Assembly (NCBI GenBank): GCA_040005635.1
Contig: JBDTYM010000021.1
Span: 1 to 48,758 of the forward strand
Source: Dokdonella_A sp040005635
Lineage (GTDB): Bacteria > Pseudomonadota > Gammaproteobacteria > Xanthomonadales > Rhodanobacteraceae
Length of the DNA: 48,758 nt
Reading direction: 5' to 3'
Made by a program: the position numbers and the translations under genes. Of the stretch, positions 31,399-39,394 are shown piece by piece. Position 1 is the stretch's first letter. Every line of letters begins with the position of its first letter. The notes under the pieces were generated by a model. It ran no database searches. It was not told the DNA's origin and saw nothing but the letters and a program-made list of their open reading frames with translations.

Positions 31399-33948
31399 CT
31401 AGCGCTCAGTCGATGGGGAAGGATGCGTGATCGTCGCGGACTGCGCACGTGTCACTTGCAGGTTGCGCGCGCGGCGCCGCCGCGGTGGTGGCGCGAGGCC
31501 GGCGTCGAGCCAGCCCCAGTGCGCCGCCTTCGACGCCCACACCGCATAGTGCAAGCGCGAGAGTGCCTGCGCATCGCGCAGCAGCGCATTGCGATCGGCT
31601 TCGGACAATGCGTCGGGGCCGTCCTTCAGCGCGCGTTCGACCACTTCGGCATTGGCCCGATGCACCGCCTCGGAATGCTCGGTGCGCGCGACATCGGCCG
31701 CGCAGGCGACCGCGTTGCGCAGCGGATCGACGACGGCGTCGACGAAGCCCGGCGTCGGCGGCGTGCGTTGGACATAGCGGCGCATGCGACGCAGTGCACG
31801 CGGCGGATTGGATTCTTCCGGAATCAGGAACAGGCGATCGGCGCGCGCGCGGCGGCCGAGCGTGACGCGGCTGGAATACACCGAAATCGGAATCGACAGT
31901 GACATCGCGCCGGCAACCGGCAGCAACCACCACAGGTACGCCGGGTTCAACCAGTACACGAGCGCGAGCCAGCCGAGTCCGAGCACGGTCTGGCTGCCGT
32001 GCAGGCGCAGCGCCTCGCCCCAGCCGGTCTCGGCGTCCTCGCGCGGCGGCGATTTCCAGCCGACCGCCCAGCCGACCAGCGCGGCGGCGATGAACTTGGT
32101 GTGGAACAGCATGCGGATCGGCGCCAGCCACGCCGAGAACACGATCTCGATCAGCATGCTCAAGGTCAGCCGCGGCACGCCGCCGAACGACTTGGCACCC
32201 TTCAGCGCAATCAGCGCGATGCTGAGAATCTTCGGCAGGAACAACAAGGTCGCGGTCGCACCGAACAGACCGATCGCGCGCGATGGATGCCATTCCGGCC
32301 ACAGCGGGAACAATTGATTCGGCGCGGTGAAATAGGTTGGTTCGGACAAGGTATGCACGGCGAGCAGCGCGGTGGACAGAACCAGGAACAGGAACCACAG
32401 CGGCGCCGACAGATAGGCCATGACGCCGGTCACGAATACCGCGCGATGCGCCGGATGCAGGCCCTGCGCGAAGAACAGGCGCGAGTTGATCAGGTTGCCC
32501 TGGCACCAGCGGCGATCGCGTTTCAATTCGTCGAGCAGGTTCGGCGGCATTTCCTCGTAGCTGCCGGCCAGGTCGTAGGCGATCCACACGGCCCAGCCGG
32601 CGCGGCGCATCAACGCGGCTTCGACGAAATCATGCGAAAGGATTTCGCCGCCGAGACTGCCGCCACCGGGCAGGCGGCCGAGTGCGCAGTGCTGCATGAA
32701 CGGCGCGATGCGGATGATTGCGTTGTGACCCCAGTAGTGCGATTCGCCGAGCTGCCAGAAATGCAGGCCGGTGACGAACAGCGGACCGTACACGCGCGTC
32801 GCGAATTGCTGGATGCGCGAATACAAGGTCTCGCGGCCGGCCGCACGCGGCGCCGTCTGGATGATGCCGGCATTAGGATTGGCCTGCATCAGACGCACCA
32901 GTTCGACCAGGCAAGCCCCGCCCATCACGCTGTCGGCGTCGAGCACGACCATGTACTCGTAGTCGCGCCCCCAGCGCCTGCAGAAGTCGGCGATGTTGCC
33001 GCTCTTGCGCTTGATGCGATGCTGGCGGCGACGATAGAACACGCGGCCGAAGCCGATCGACTGGCACAGGTCGAGCCAGGCCTCGCGCTCGGCGACGCGG
33101 ATGTCCGCATCGCTGCTGTCGCTGAGCACATAGAAATCGAAACGCTCGATCTCGCCGCTCTGCGCGAGCGAGGCATACGTCGCGCGCAGGCCGGCAAATA
33201 CGCGCGCGACGTTCTCGTTGCAGATCGGCATCACGATGGCGGTGCGCGCGTCGGGCGGGATTGATGTGCCGGCGAGATCCTTGGCCGAGATCGCGTAACG
33301 ATCGTGTCCGCGCGCGAGCAGGACGAAGCCGGCGAGCGCAGTCCAGAAGCCGGCCGAAACCCAGCAGATCAGAATCGCGAACAGTACCAGCACCGCGATC
33401 TCGGCCGGCTTGGTGCCGTGATACGGCAGCACGCCGACCATTGCGCTGGTCGCGAAATACGATTGCAGCAGGACCATGCCGAGCAACAGGATGCGGCGGG
33501 TCGCGGCCGCGCGATGCCAGTCGCCGGGCGGTGGCGCTGCAGCGGCGCGTGCGGTCTTGGCATCCTTGCGCCGGCCCAGCCACGAGACCAGCGGGAACAT
33601 GCCGGGCGGCGGCCAGATGCCCGGCGTCATCGAGGTGCGATGCAGTGGCGGCGCCGACAGCAGACGCAGGCCGCGGCGCGGATCCTCGGTGACCACTTCG
33701 TCGACACCGGCCAGTTCGAGGCGCGCAGTCAGCGATCCGGCCGCGGGATCGCCATCATCGATGATCGCGTGGCCGGCAAGCGCTGCATGCAGGCGCGCCA
33801 TCGCGTCGGCCGGTTCGCCGTCGACGCAGGCGCGCACGACCGCCTCACGCCGTTCGGGGGGCAGCCCGAGTCGGTCGAGGTAGCGGTCGCAGACATCCGC
33901 GCCGGCGGATGCGCGCCGCATCAGCCCGGCGGCAGCGCGTAGCTCCAT
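31399..33948 (-). CDS. opgH: glucans biosynthesis glucosyltransferase OpgH (MdoH)
   Basis: An 849-residue membrane glycosyltransferase. A cytoplasmic N-terminal region (1-150) precedes two helices. A GT2 catalytic domain follows with TAIVMPICNENVARVFAGL, FYVLSDSSDADIRV, VLDADSVMGG, GEILSHDFVEAALM and DRRWCQGN (the latter in place of QxxRW). At least four more helices and a cytosolic tail complete it. It polymerises glucose from UDP-glucose and passes the glucan across the membrane to OpgG/OpgD. Its start lies 28 bp inside the end of opgG, so translation is coupled. Confidence 0.95.
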   Translation of the reverse strand: MELRAAAGLMRRASAGADVCDRYLDRLGLPPERREAVVRACVDGEPADAMARLHAALAGHAIIDDGDPAAGSLTARLELAGVDEVVTEDPRRGLRLLSAPPLHRTSMTPGIWPPPGMFPLVSWLGRRKDAKTARAAAAPPPGDWHRAAATRRILLLGMVLLQSYFATSAMVGVLPYHGTKPAEIAVLVLFAILICWVSAGFWTALAGFVLLARGHDRYAISAKDLAGTSIPPDARTAIVMPICNENVARVFAGLRATYASLAQSGEIERFDFYVLSDSSDADIRVAEREAWLDLCQSIGFGRVFYRRRQHRIKRKSGNIADFCRRWGRDYEYMVVLDADSVMGGACLVELVRLMQANPNAGIIQTAPRAAGRETLYSRIQQFATRVYGPLFVTGLHFWQLGESHYWGHNAIIRIAPFMQHCALGRLPGGGSLGGEILSHDFVEAALMRRAGWAVWIAYDLAGSYEEMPPNLLDELKRDRRWCQGNLINSRLFFAQGLHPAHRAVFVTGVMAYLSAPLWFLFLVLSTALLAVHTLSEPTYFTAPNQLFPLWPEWHPSRAIGLFGATATLLFLPKILSIALIALKGAKSFGGVPRLTLSMLIEIVFSAWLAPIRMLFHTKFIAAALVGWAVGWKSPPREDAETGWGEALRLHGSQTVLGLGWLALVYWLNPAYLWWLLPVAGAMSLSIPISVYSSRVTLGRRARADRLFLIPEESNPPRALRRMRRYVQRTPPTPGFVDAVVDPLRNAVACAADVARTEHSEAVHRANAEVVERALKDGPDALSEADRNALLRDAQALSRLHYAVWASKAAHWGWLDAGLAPPPRRRRARNLQVTRAQSATITHPSPSTER

Positions 33949-35438
33949 GTTTCCGAGACCGCTTCGCCGCGGCGCAGGAACGCGCGCAGTTCGACCGGTT
34001 TGCTGTCGTCGTTGCGATGCAGGCGCACGTTGAGACGCCAGCCGTCACCGCTCGCGTTCGCATGCACGCTGCGCTCGACGATCGTCGCATTCGCGTCGCT
34101 GCTGACGACCGCATCGACGGCGCCATCGGCCGCGCCGAGCGGCCCGATGTAGTCGACGATGAAGCCGAGCGAGTTGTCCGGATTGCGCGTGTAGCCCTTG
34201 CCCTGCCGGGTCTGCACGATGCGTGCGAACGGCGGTTGCGTCGCGCCATCCTTCTGCCAGTGCACGCGATAGTTCAGTTCGAGCGGCTGCGGCGCCGGCG
34301 GCAGCTGCGCCGGCACCCAATACGCGACGATGTTGTCGTTGGTCTCGTCCGGCGCCGGGATCATCACCAGTTCGATGCGCCCGGCGCCCCAGTTGCCGAT
34401 GGGTTCGACCCATGCGCTAGGGTGCAGGTCGTAGCGCGTCTGCAGGTCTTCGTAGCGATCGAAGCTGCGTGCGCGTTGCATCAGGCCGAAGCCACGCGGA
34501 TCGGTCGCCGCGAACGAGGTGACCAGCAGGCGCTTCGGATTCAGCAGCGGACGCCAGATCCATTCACCCGAATTCAGCGCGACCGAGAGGCCGTCCGAGT
34601 CGTGCACCTCGGGGCGATAGTCGTCGCTGCCTGCACGCTGGTTGGCGCCGTAGAAGAACATGCTGGTCAGTGGCGCGAGGCCGAGCTTTTCGACCTTGTC
34701 GCGCAGGTAGACGCGTGCGCTGACCTCGACGACGGTCTCGCTGCCGGGCGTGATCGCGAAACGGTAGGCGCCGGTCGCACGCGGCGAATCGAGCAGCCCA
34801 TAGACGACCAGCTGCGTCGCGTTCGGTTTCGGCCGCTCAATCCAGAACTCGACGAAACGCGGAAACTCCTCACCCGATGCCTGCGCGGTATCGATCGCGA
34901 GGCCGCGCGCGGACAGTCCGTACAGCTGGCCCTTGCCGAGCGCACGGAAATAGCTCGCGCCGAGGAACGAGATGAACTCGTCGCGATACAGCGGCAGGTT
35001 CAACGCTGTCGTCGCGCGCAAACCGGCATAGCCGAGGCCATCGGCGGCCGGCGGATCGAGCTTGGCGCCGGTGTAGTCGAACTGTTGCGGACTGAAGCTG
35101 AGGTCGTGCACGCCTGCTGGCGTGATCTCGTGCAGCACGACCGGGCGATCGAACGCCCAGCCTTCGTGGAAGAGTTCCAAGGTATACGCGGACTTGCTCT
35201 TGCTCCACGGACCCATGTCGGGCTTGAAGCGCAGCGCCTGATAGCGGTCGTGATCGAGGTTCTTCAGCGCGCTCGGCAAATTCGAGCCGGCGTCGCTGAA
35301 CGCAGCGGCTGCGCGCTGTTTCGCCAGTGCGTCGACGTCCTTGAGAGCGAACGGCGCCGCTCCGGCGGCGCATGGAAGCGCAACGAGGCAGGCAGCAAGC
35401 AGGCGCACAGGCAGGCGATCGGTGTTGAGTCGGGGCAT
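33921..35438 (-). CDS. opgG: periplasmic glucan biosynthesis protein OpgG (MdoG)
   Basis: A 505-residue periplasmic protein with a Sec signal (VRLLAACLVALPCAAGAAP). The OpgG fold blocks are FALKDVDALAKQRAAAAF, FDYTGAKLDPPA, EFISFLGASYFRALG, YGLSARGLAIDTAQ, LAPLTSMFFYGANQR and GEWIWRPLLNPKRL. OpgG is required, with OpgH, for glucan backbone synthesis and branching. It is paralogous to the opgD two genes downstream. First gene of the operon and divergent from the VIT transporter gene (35439-35543 between them). Confidence 0.95.
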   Translation of the reverse strand: MPRLNTDRLPVRLLAACLVALPCAAGAAPFALKDVDALAKQRAAAAFSDAGSNLPSALKNLDHDRYQALRFKPDMGPWSKSKSAYTLELFHEGWAFDRPVVLHEITPAGVHDLSFSPQQFDYTGAKLDPPAADGLGYAGLRATTALNLPLYRDEFISFLGASYFRALGKGQLYGLSARGLAIDTAQASGEEFPRFVEFWIERPKPNATQLVVYGLLDSPRATGAYRFAITPGSETVVEVSARVYLRDKVEKLGLAPLTSMFFYGANQRAGSDDYRPEVHDSDGLSVALNSGEWIWRPLLNPKRLLVTSFAATDPRGFGLMQRARSFDRYEDLQTRYDLHPSAWVEPIGNWGAGRIELVMIPAPDETNDNIVAYWVPAQLPPAPQPLELNYRVHWQKDGATQPPFARIVQTRQGKGYTRNPDNSLGFIVDYIGPLGAADGAVDAVVSSDANATIVERSVHANASGDGWRLNVRLHRNDDSKPVELRAFLRRGEAVSETWSYALPPG

Positions 35439-35543
35439 CGTGTACGGAGTCTACGGAAACGCGCGAATGCTACGATGACGAATGTTCACATCGCGCAAAG
35501 TCGCCCGGCTGGGCGCGCTGAGCGGCCATTATCGGGGATCGGC

Positions 35544-36233
35544 ATGCCAAGACACCACGGTGAGGCGCATCGAAGCGACCGCATAGGCTGGTTGCGCGCG
35601 GCGGTGCTCGGTGCGAACGACGGCATCGTCTCGACCGCAAGCCTGATCGTCGGCGTCGCCGCGTCGGGCGCCGGTCGGCCCGCGATCCTGCTGGCCGGCG
35701 TCGCCGGCCTGGTGGGGGGTGCACTGTCGATGGCAGCCGGCGAGTTCGTCTCGGTCAGTTCGCAGGCCGACGCGGAGAAGGCGGATCTGGCCAGGGAGAC
35801 GGACGAACTCGCGCAGCATCCCGAAGGAGAGCTGCGTGAGCTCGCCGGGATCTACGTCAAGCGCGGACTCGACCCTGAACTTGCCAAAGCGGTTGCCGAA
35901 CAACTCACCGCGCACGATGCACTCGCTGCGCATGCGCGCGATGAACTCGGCATCACCCACCAGCTGCGCGCGCGTCCGTTGCAGGCTGCCGCGGCGTCGG
36001 CAGCTGCGTTTGCCATCGGTGCCGCGCTGCCACTCGCCATCATGACGTTTGCCCCTTTGCATGGCGTCGTGCTGAGCGTGACGCTCGCCTCGCTGGTCGC
36101 ACTTGCGCTGCTCGGCGCCGTCGCGGCGCGCACGGGCGGCGCGCCGATGCTGCGCGGCACGTTGCGCGTCGTACTCTGGAGTGCAGTCGCGATGGCGGTG
36201 ACGGCGGGGATCGGGCGGTTGTTCAATGTGTGA
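35544..36233 (+). CDS. VIT/CCC1 family metal transporter
   Basis: A 229-residue membrane protein. The VIT1 signature GWLRAAVLGANDGIVSTASLIVG is followed by LVGGALSMAAGEFVSVSSQAD, a cytoplasmic helical segment rich in Glu and Asp (residues about 75-135), and three C-terminal helices. Members move Fe(II) or Mn(II) across the membrane; the acidic segment is the likely metal-binding domain. The ATG at 35544 is chosen because it leaves the usual short N-terminus; an in-frame ATG at 35475 would add 23 residues. TACGAT at 35471 could be a -10 box. Confidence 0.9.
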   Translation: MPRHHGEAHRSDRIGWLRAAVLGANDGIVSTASLIVGVAASGAGRPAILLAGVAGLVGGALSMAAGEFVSVSSQADAEKADLARETDELAQHPEGELRELAGIYVKRGLDPELAKAVAEQLTAHDALAAHARDELGITHQLRARPLQAAAASAAAFAIGAALPLAIMTFAPLHGVVLSVTLASLVALALLGAVAARTGGAPMLRGTLRVVLWSAVAMAVTAGIGRLFNV

Positions 36234-36341
36234 GGCTTAGCCGATCGGGCAGGCGCTCCGCCCGCGTGGCCCACGACAGCAATTTCCCTTCCCCCGCGGA
36301 GCTCACGGGGCAGGGCGTTGGCGCCTGCCGCTTCGATTGCT

Positions 36342-36872
36342 TCATGCCTCCTGTTTTCCGGTCTGCAGGGAGCGTCCGTACAAAGCGGTTTCCATGCCGT
36401 CGGCTGATACCGACAGCGTCTTCTCGAAACGCAGTCCGAGTTTCTCCAGCAGTTTGATCGACGCCTGATTGTCCGGCGAAACCAGCGCGACCAGCCGCGC
36501 CAACTGCAGCACATCGCGCGCATGGCACAGCGTCGCGTCGGCCGCCTCGCGCGCGTAGCCGAGTCCACCGAATTGCGGCAGCAACGCGTAACCGATGTCG
36601 ACGTCGTCGAGCGTATCGCGCTTGATCAGACCGCACATGCCGATCGGCGTACCGTCGGCCTTCAATTCGACGCGCAGGAGGCCGAAGCCGAAACGCGCAT
36701 AGCTCGCGTGTGGTCCGTTCGCGATGTAGGCGCGCGCGCCGTCCATGTCGCGTACGCCCTTGTCGCCGATGTAGCGCAGCCAGGACGGATCATTGACGAG
36801 TTTGAAGATGAACGCGGCGTCGTCGTCGACGAGTTCGCGCAGCATCAGCCTGGGGGTCTCGATCGGGTGCAT
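36342..36872 (-). CDS. GNAT family N-acetyltransferase (RimJ/RimL-like)
   Basis: A 176-residue protein. Starts MHPIETPRLMLREL, the typical opening of RimJ/RimL-type GNATs. It continues with a beta strand at GFGLLRVELKADGTPIGMCG, DVDIGYALLPQFGGLGYAREA (acetyl-CoA loop) and LVALVSPDNQASIKLLEKLGL. GAAGG precedes the ATG at 36872; the open frame runs further upstream without support. Substrate unknown. It converges with the VIT gene. Confidence 0.9.
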   Translation of the reverse strand: MHPIETPRLMLRELVDDDAAFIFKLVNDPSWLRYIGDKGVRDMDGARAYIANGPHASYARFGFGLLRVELKADGTPIGMCGLIKRDTLDDVDIGYALLPQFGGLGYAREAADATLCHARDVLQLARLVALVSPDNQASIKLLEKLGLRFEKTLSVSADGMETALYGRSLQTGKQEA

Positions 36873-37090
36873 GGAGGCGCCTTCGGTGAATGACGGGAGT
36901 GACGAAGAAAGGGGTGCGCTAGGTGTGTCGGCGCGGCTAGACATTCGCAGCGACGCCGGAAGATGGCGCCGCTACGACACGCCGAAGCCATCGCTGACCC
37001 GGTTGGACTTCCGTCTGCAGCCGCAGTTTTCCGCCAGCGTGGCCACGTTGGCGCGATCATCGAGGTTGCAGGCAAGAATCCGCGGCATGG

Positions 37091-37519
37091 TCAGACATGC
37101 CCGATCCATTGGTGGATGAGCCGGGTGAAAGCGGATCGCCTGGCGCCAATATCCTGCCGATCGTGAAACTTCACCGTTGCCCGATCCTTACCAAGCCATT
37201 CGAGCAAGGATGCCGGATCGTCGATCGCGCCGCCGGCGATCGAACCATCGCGTGTCTTCGCGCCGAGATGCAGGATGACTTGAATGCCGTCCTTCGCGCG
37301 CAGATGAAACGTCGCGAAGTATTCCGAGGTGCGAAAACTCGGCGCATTCCATTTGATGCCTTCGGTGATCGCGGGGTCGGCATCGAGAATGATCTGCCTG
37401 ACGGCGAGGATTTCCGATTTGTGCGGATGGTCGAGCGTGGCGAGGAATGCCTCGACGCTTTCCGGCGTTGTCGTAGCGCGTTTCGCACTCTTCGCTGGGG
37501 CGGAATCTTTCGCGGCCAT
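37091..37519 (-). CDS. DUF1801 domain protein
   Basis: A 142-residue protein. After a Lys/Ala/Ser-rich leader (1-20) the DUF1801 domain appears: VEAFLATLDHPHKSEILAVR, EGIKWNAPSFRTSEYFATFH, VILHLGAKTRDG. The Trp-x-Ala-Pro-Ser-Phe core is diagnostic. The domain fold is small and its function is not established. GGGAGG lies at ideal distance before the ATG at 37519. Next to the DUF1905 gene on the same strand. Confidence 0.88.
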   Translation of the reverse strand: MAAKDSAPAKSAKRATTTPESVEAFLATLDHPHKSEILAVRQIILDADPAITEGIKWNAPSFRTSEYFATFHLRAKDGIQVILHLGAKTRDGSIAGGAIDDPASLLEWLGKDRATVKFHDRQDIGARRSAFTRLIHQWIGHV

Positions 37520-37566
37520 GCTGCCTCCCGATAAATGGACGGAGTACAAGCCCACTCGATTCGCGG

Positions 37567-37851
37567 CTACGGCCGCGCTGGACGCAACGATACAGCGACT
37601 GCGTCGCCGACCGAAGCCGCGTTCGTCCGCAGAGCCTCTTCGTCGAGCAGAAGCCAGAAGCGCCCGCTGCGCGGAACGATGAAACTGCCGAACCAGAGGC
37701 CGCCGAGCGACACCTCGGCAGCCCAGCCTCGGCGGCCACGCCGAATCGGCGACGCCGTGACATGCCAGCGCTCTGCCGGGTCGAACGGCACCTCGATCGC
37801 CGCCTGCTTGTGGCCGGAGTGGATCTTGCCGGTGAATTGCCCAGGTTTCAT
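37567..37851 (-). CDS. DUF1905 family protein
   Basis: A 94-residue, single-domain beta-barrel-like protein. The blocks AAIEVPFDPAERW, RGRRGWAAEVSLGGLWF and RSGRFWLLLDEEALRTNAASVGDAVAVSL follow DUF1905, a domain often found fused to or next to YdeI/OmdA-type proteins (one such protein is encoded at 6301-6909). The function is unknown. It lies 47 bp upstream of the DUF1801 gene and 19 bp downstream of the DinB gene, so the three may be one transcript. Confidence 0.8.
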   Translation of the reverse strand: MKPGQFTGKIHSGHKQAAIEVPFDPAERWHVTASPIRRGRRGWAAEVSLGGLWFGSFIVPRSGRFWLLLDEEALRTNAASVGDAVAVSLRPARP

Positions 37852-37870
37852 CGATGCTCGCGGTTCATCC

Positions 37871-38395
37871 TCATGCAGGGTGCACGTGACGGCTGCTCTC
37901 CGCCGCGCGTTGAGCCTCGATCTTGCCGAGCAGCCATTGCAGTCCGGCCAGATGCTGCTGATCGTGGCTGCAAAGATAGTGCACCAGGCTGCGCAGCGTC
38001 AGCACGCCATAGCCTTCGAACAGGGCCGTGCGATCGAACTGCGCGGGTGTCAGTTGCGCGATTAGCGCGAGCGTCTTGGCGCGCGCTGCGCCAAACGCCG
38101 CGAGGGCGAGACGCGCATCCGAGGTGCCGTAGGCGCGCTCCCTCGCCAGCGCCTCGGTATCGATGGATGCCAGCGTCGGGTTCGATTCGCGCAGTGTTCG
38201 CTGCAAGCGGACTTGATAGCCGTCGATCTCGATGTCGCGAACATGGCAGACCTGCTCGATGGCGGTGAGCGGCTCGCTCGGAACGCCGTCCCACGACGTG
38301 GGCGCCCAGTGCTTGAACGCGGTTGGAATCGCCGCGTAGTGGGCTTCCAGCTGCTGCGGGAAGGCAGTGAGAGCGTCGAGCGTAATTGCATTCAT
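37871..38395 (-). CDS. DinB family protein
   Basis: A 174-residue four-helix protein. Metal-ligand His residues are in VCHVRDIEIDGYQVRL and HYLCSHDQQHLAGLQWLL, the usual DinB_2 positions. PTAFKHWAPTSWDG is a further family block. DinB-type proteins are mostly thiol-dependent or metal-dependent transferases (bacillithiol/mycothiol relatives) or of unknown activity. Start at ATG 38395 (MNAITLDAL); no clear ribosome-binding site. Nothing convincing is seen in the 249-bp gap before it (38396-38644). Confidence 0.85.
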   Translation of the reverse strand: MNAITLDALTAFPQQLEAHYAAIPTAFKHWAPTSWDGVPSEPLTAIEQVCHVRDIEIDGYQVRLQRTLRESNPTLASIDTEALARERAYGTSDARLALAAFGAARAKTLALIAQLTPAQFDRTALFEGYGVLTLRSLVHYLCSHDQQHLAGLQWLLGKIEAQRAAESSRHVHPA

Positions 38396-38644
38396 GGCGT
38401 CAGGGAATGGGATGAATGAGCGGTAGTCGGCGCGAGTGCAGTGGACGATCCATCGGTGCAACGAATGTATCGGTCATTGTTTTCGAACCAGGCGTTGGCG
38501 GGATGGAGCTTCGTCGACGCGGGCAGCCGGGGTCGCTGCAAATTCACGCGCAAGTTTCGAAGTCAAAGACCTCATGCGATTCTCCTGGCGGCGATGCGAC
38601 ACACACGCTGCAGCACGCGTCGTGCTTTTGGTGCGTGCGATCGG

Positions 38645-39109
38645 TCATATGCCGCCTTCGAGGTACTCGACATCGGCAATCCAGTTGCGCTTCCTGCGCG
38701 CGAGGCGGGATTCCGTCTCCTCGCCCTCGACGTTTGACGGCGCACTATCGAACAGCGATGGATCGACGCCTTCGAGCGCAGTGACGCTGACCACCGCGTA
38801 GAGGCGCTCGTCGATACGACTGGTGACGAGGGGTACCACCCCACATCGACTGCAAATATGGAACTCCGCTGTTTCAGTGCCGAAGGCGTAGTTGGAAACT
38901 TGCGTCGGATCGCTGACGCTGATCTTGAGCGCACCGTTTGGATTGGAGGTCCACACGCCGCCGTGCTTGGTGCAGAACGAGCAGGTGCAGGCGCGCGCCG
39001 GAATCCGCACAGGATCGGGTACCCAGGTCAGTGAGAAGACGATGTTGCCGCAGTGACAGCGGCCGTGAATCATCATCGATGCGATTTCCATGGCTGCAGC
39101 GCGCGGCAT
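38645..39109 (-). CDS. GFA family zinc protein (glutathione-dependent formaldehyde-activating-like)
   Basis: About 154 residues. Zinc-site cysteines appear as CHCG near residue 18, ACTCSFC near 41-46 and CSRCG near 87-90. This is the GFA/CENP-V layout (CxC, CxxC, CxxC). Family members have been linked to the formaldehyde-glutathione adduct, but most are uncharacterised. The N-terminus is uncertain: ATGs at 39109, 39091, 39076 and 39073 are all in frame and none has a good ribosome-binding site; the family usually begins just before the first CHCG, which favours one of the later ones. A second GFA gene is at 44448. Confidence 0.87.
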   Translation of the reverse strand: MPRAAAMEIASMMIHGRCHCGNIVFSLTWVPDPVRIPARACTCSFCTKHGGVWTSNPNGALKISVSDPTQVSNYAFGTETAEFHICSRCGVVPLVTSRIDERLYAVVSVTALEGVDPSLFDSAPSNVEGEETESRLARRKRNWIADVEYLEGGI

Positions 39110-39394
39110 GGGAGAGTGTGATCAGCGTTTCGAATATCGTTGATCGTCATGTCGAAAGCGACATATCGCGCGGCTGTTGATGATCAGGCTGCGGATTCTA
39201 GCGGCTCGCAGGCACGGAAGTTCCAGGACATGCGTGCTCTGCGTTGGATGCGGGTGGGCCTACCGCGGAAATTCGCGGACCAATCCCGTTCGCCGCCGAA
39301 GAAGCTGTAACCGAGCCGGTCGATTTCCGGAGTAGAGGTATGCGGCATCGTGCGCGTCCGCGCACGGCGGGCCGCATCCACTCGGGAGAATGTC

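Noticed and set aside
33909..35543. An upstream extension giving a 774-codon frame ending in the VIT transporter
   Set aside because: The extension is antisense to opgG and Arg-rich; the VIT signature begins only after 35544.
39184..39348. A small minus-strand frame (MPHTSTPEIDRLGYSFFGGE...) upstream of the second beta-helix gene
   Set aside because: The sequence is moderately protein-like, but there is no ribosome-binding site or family match, so I do not annotate it.
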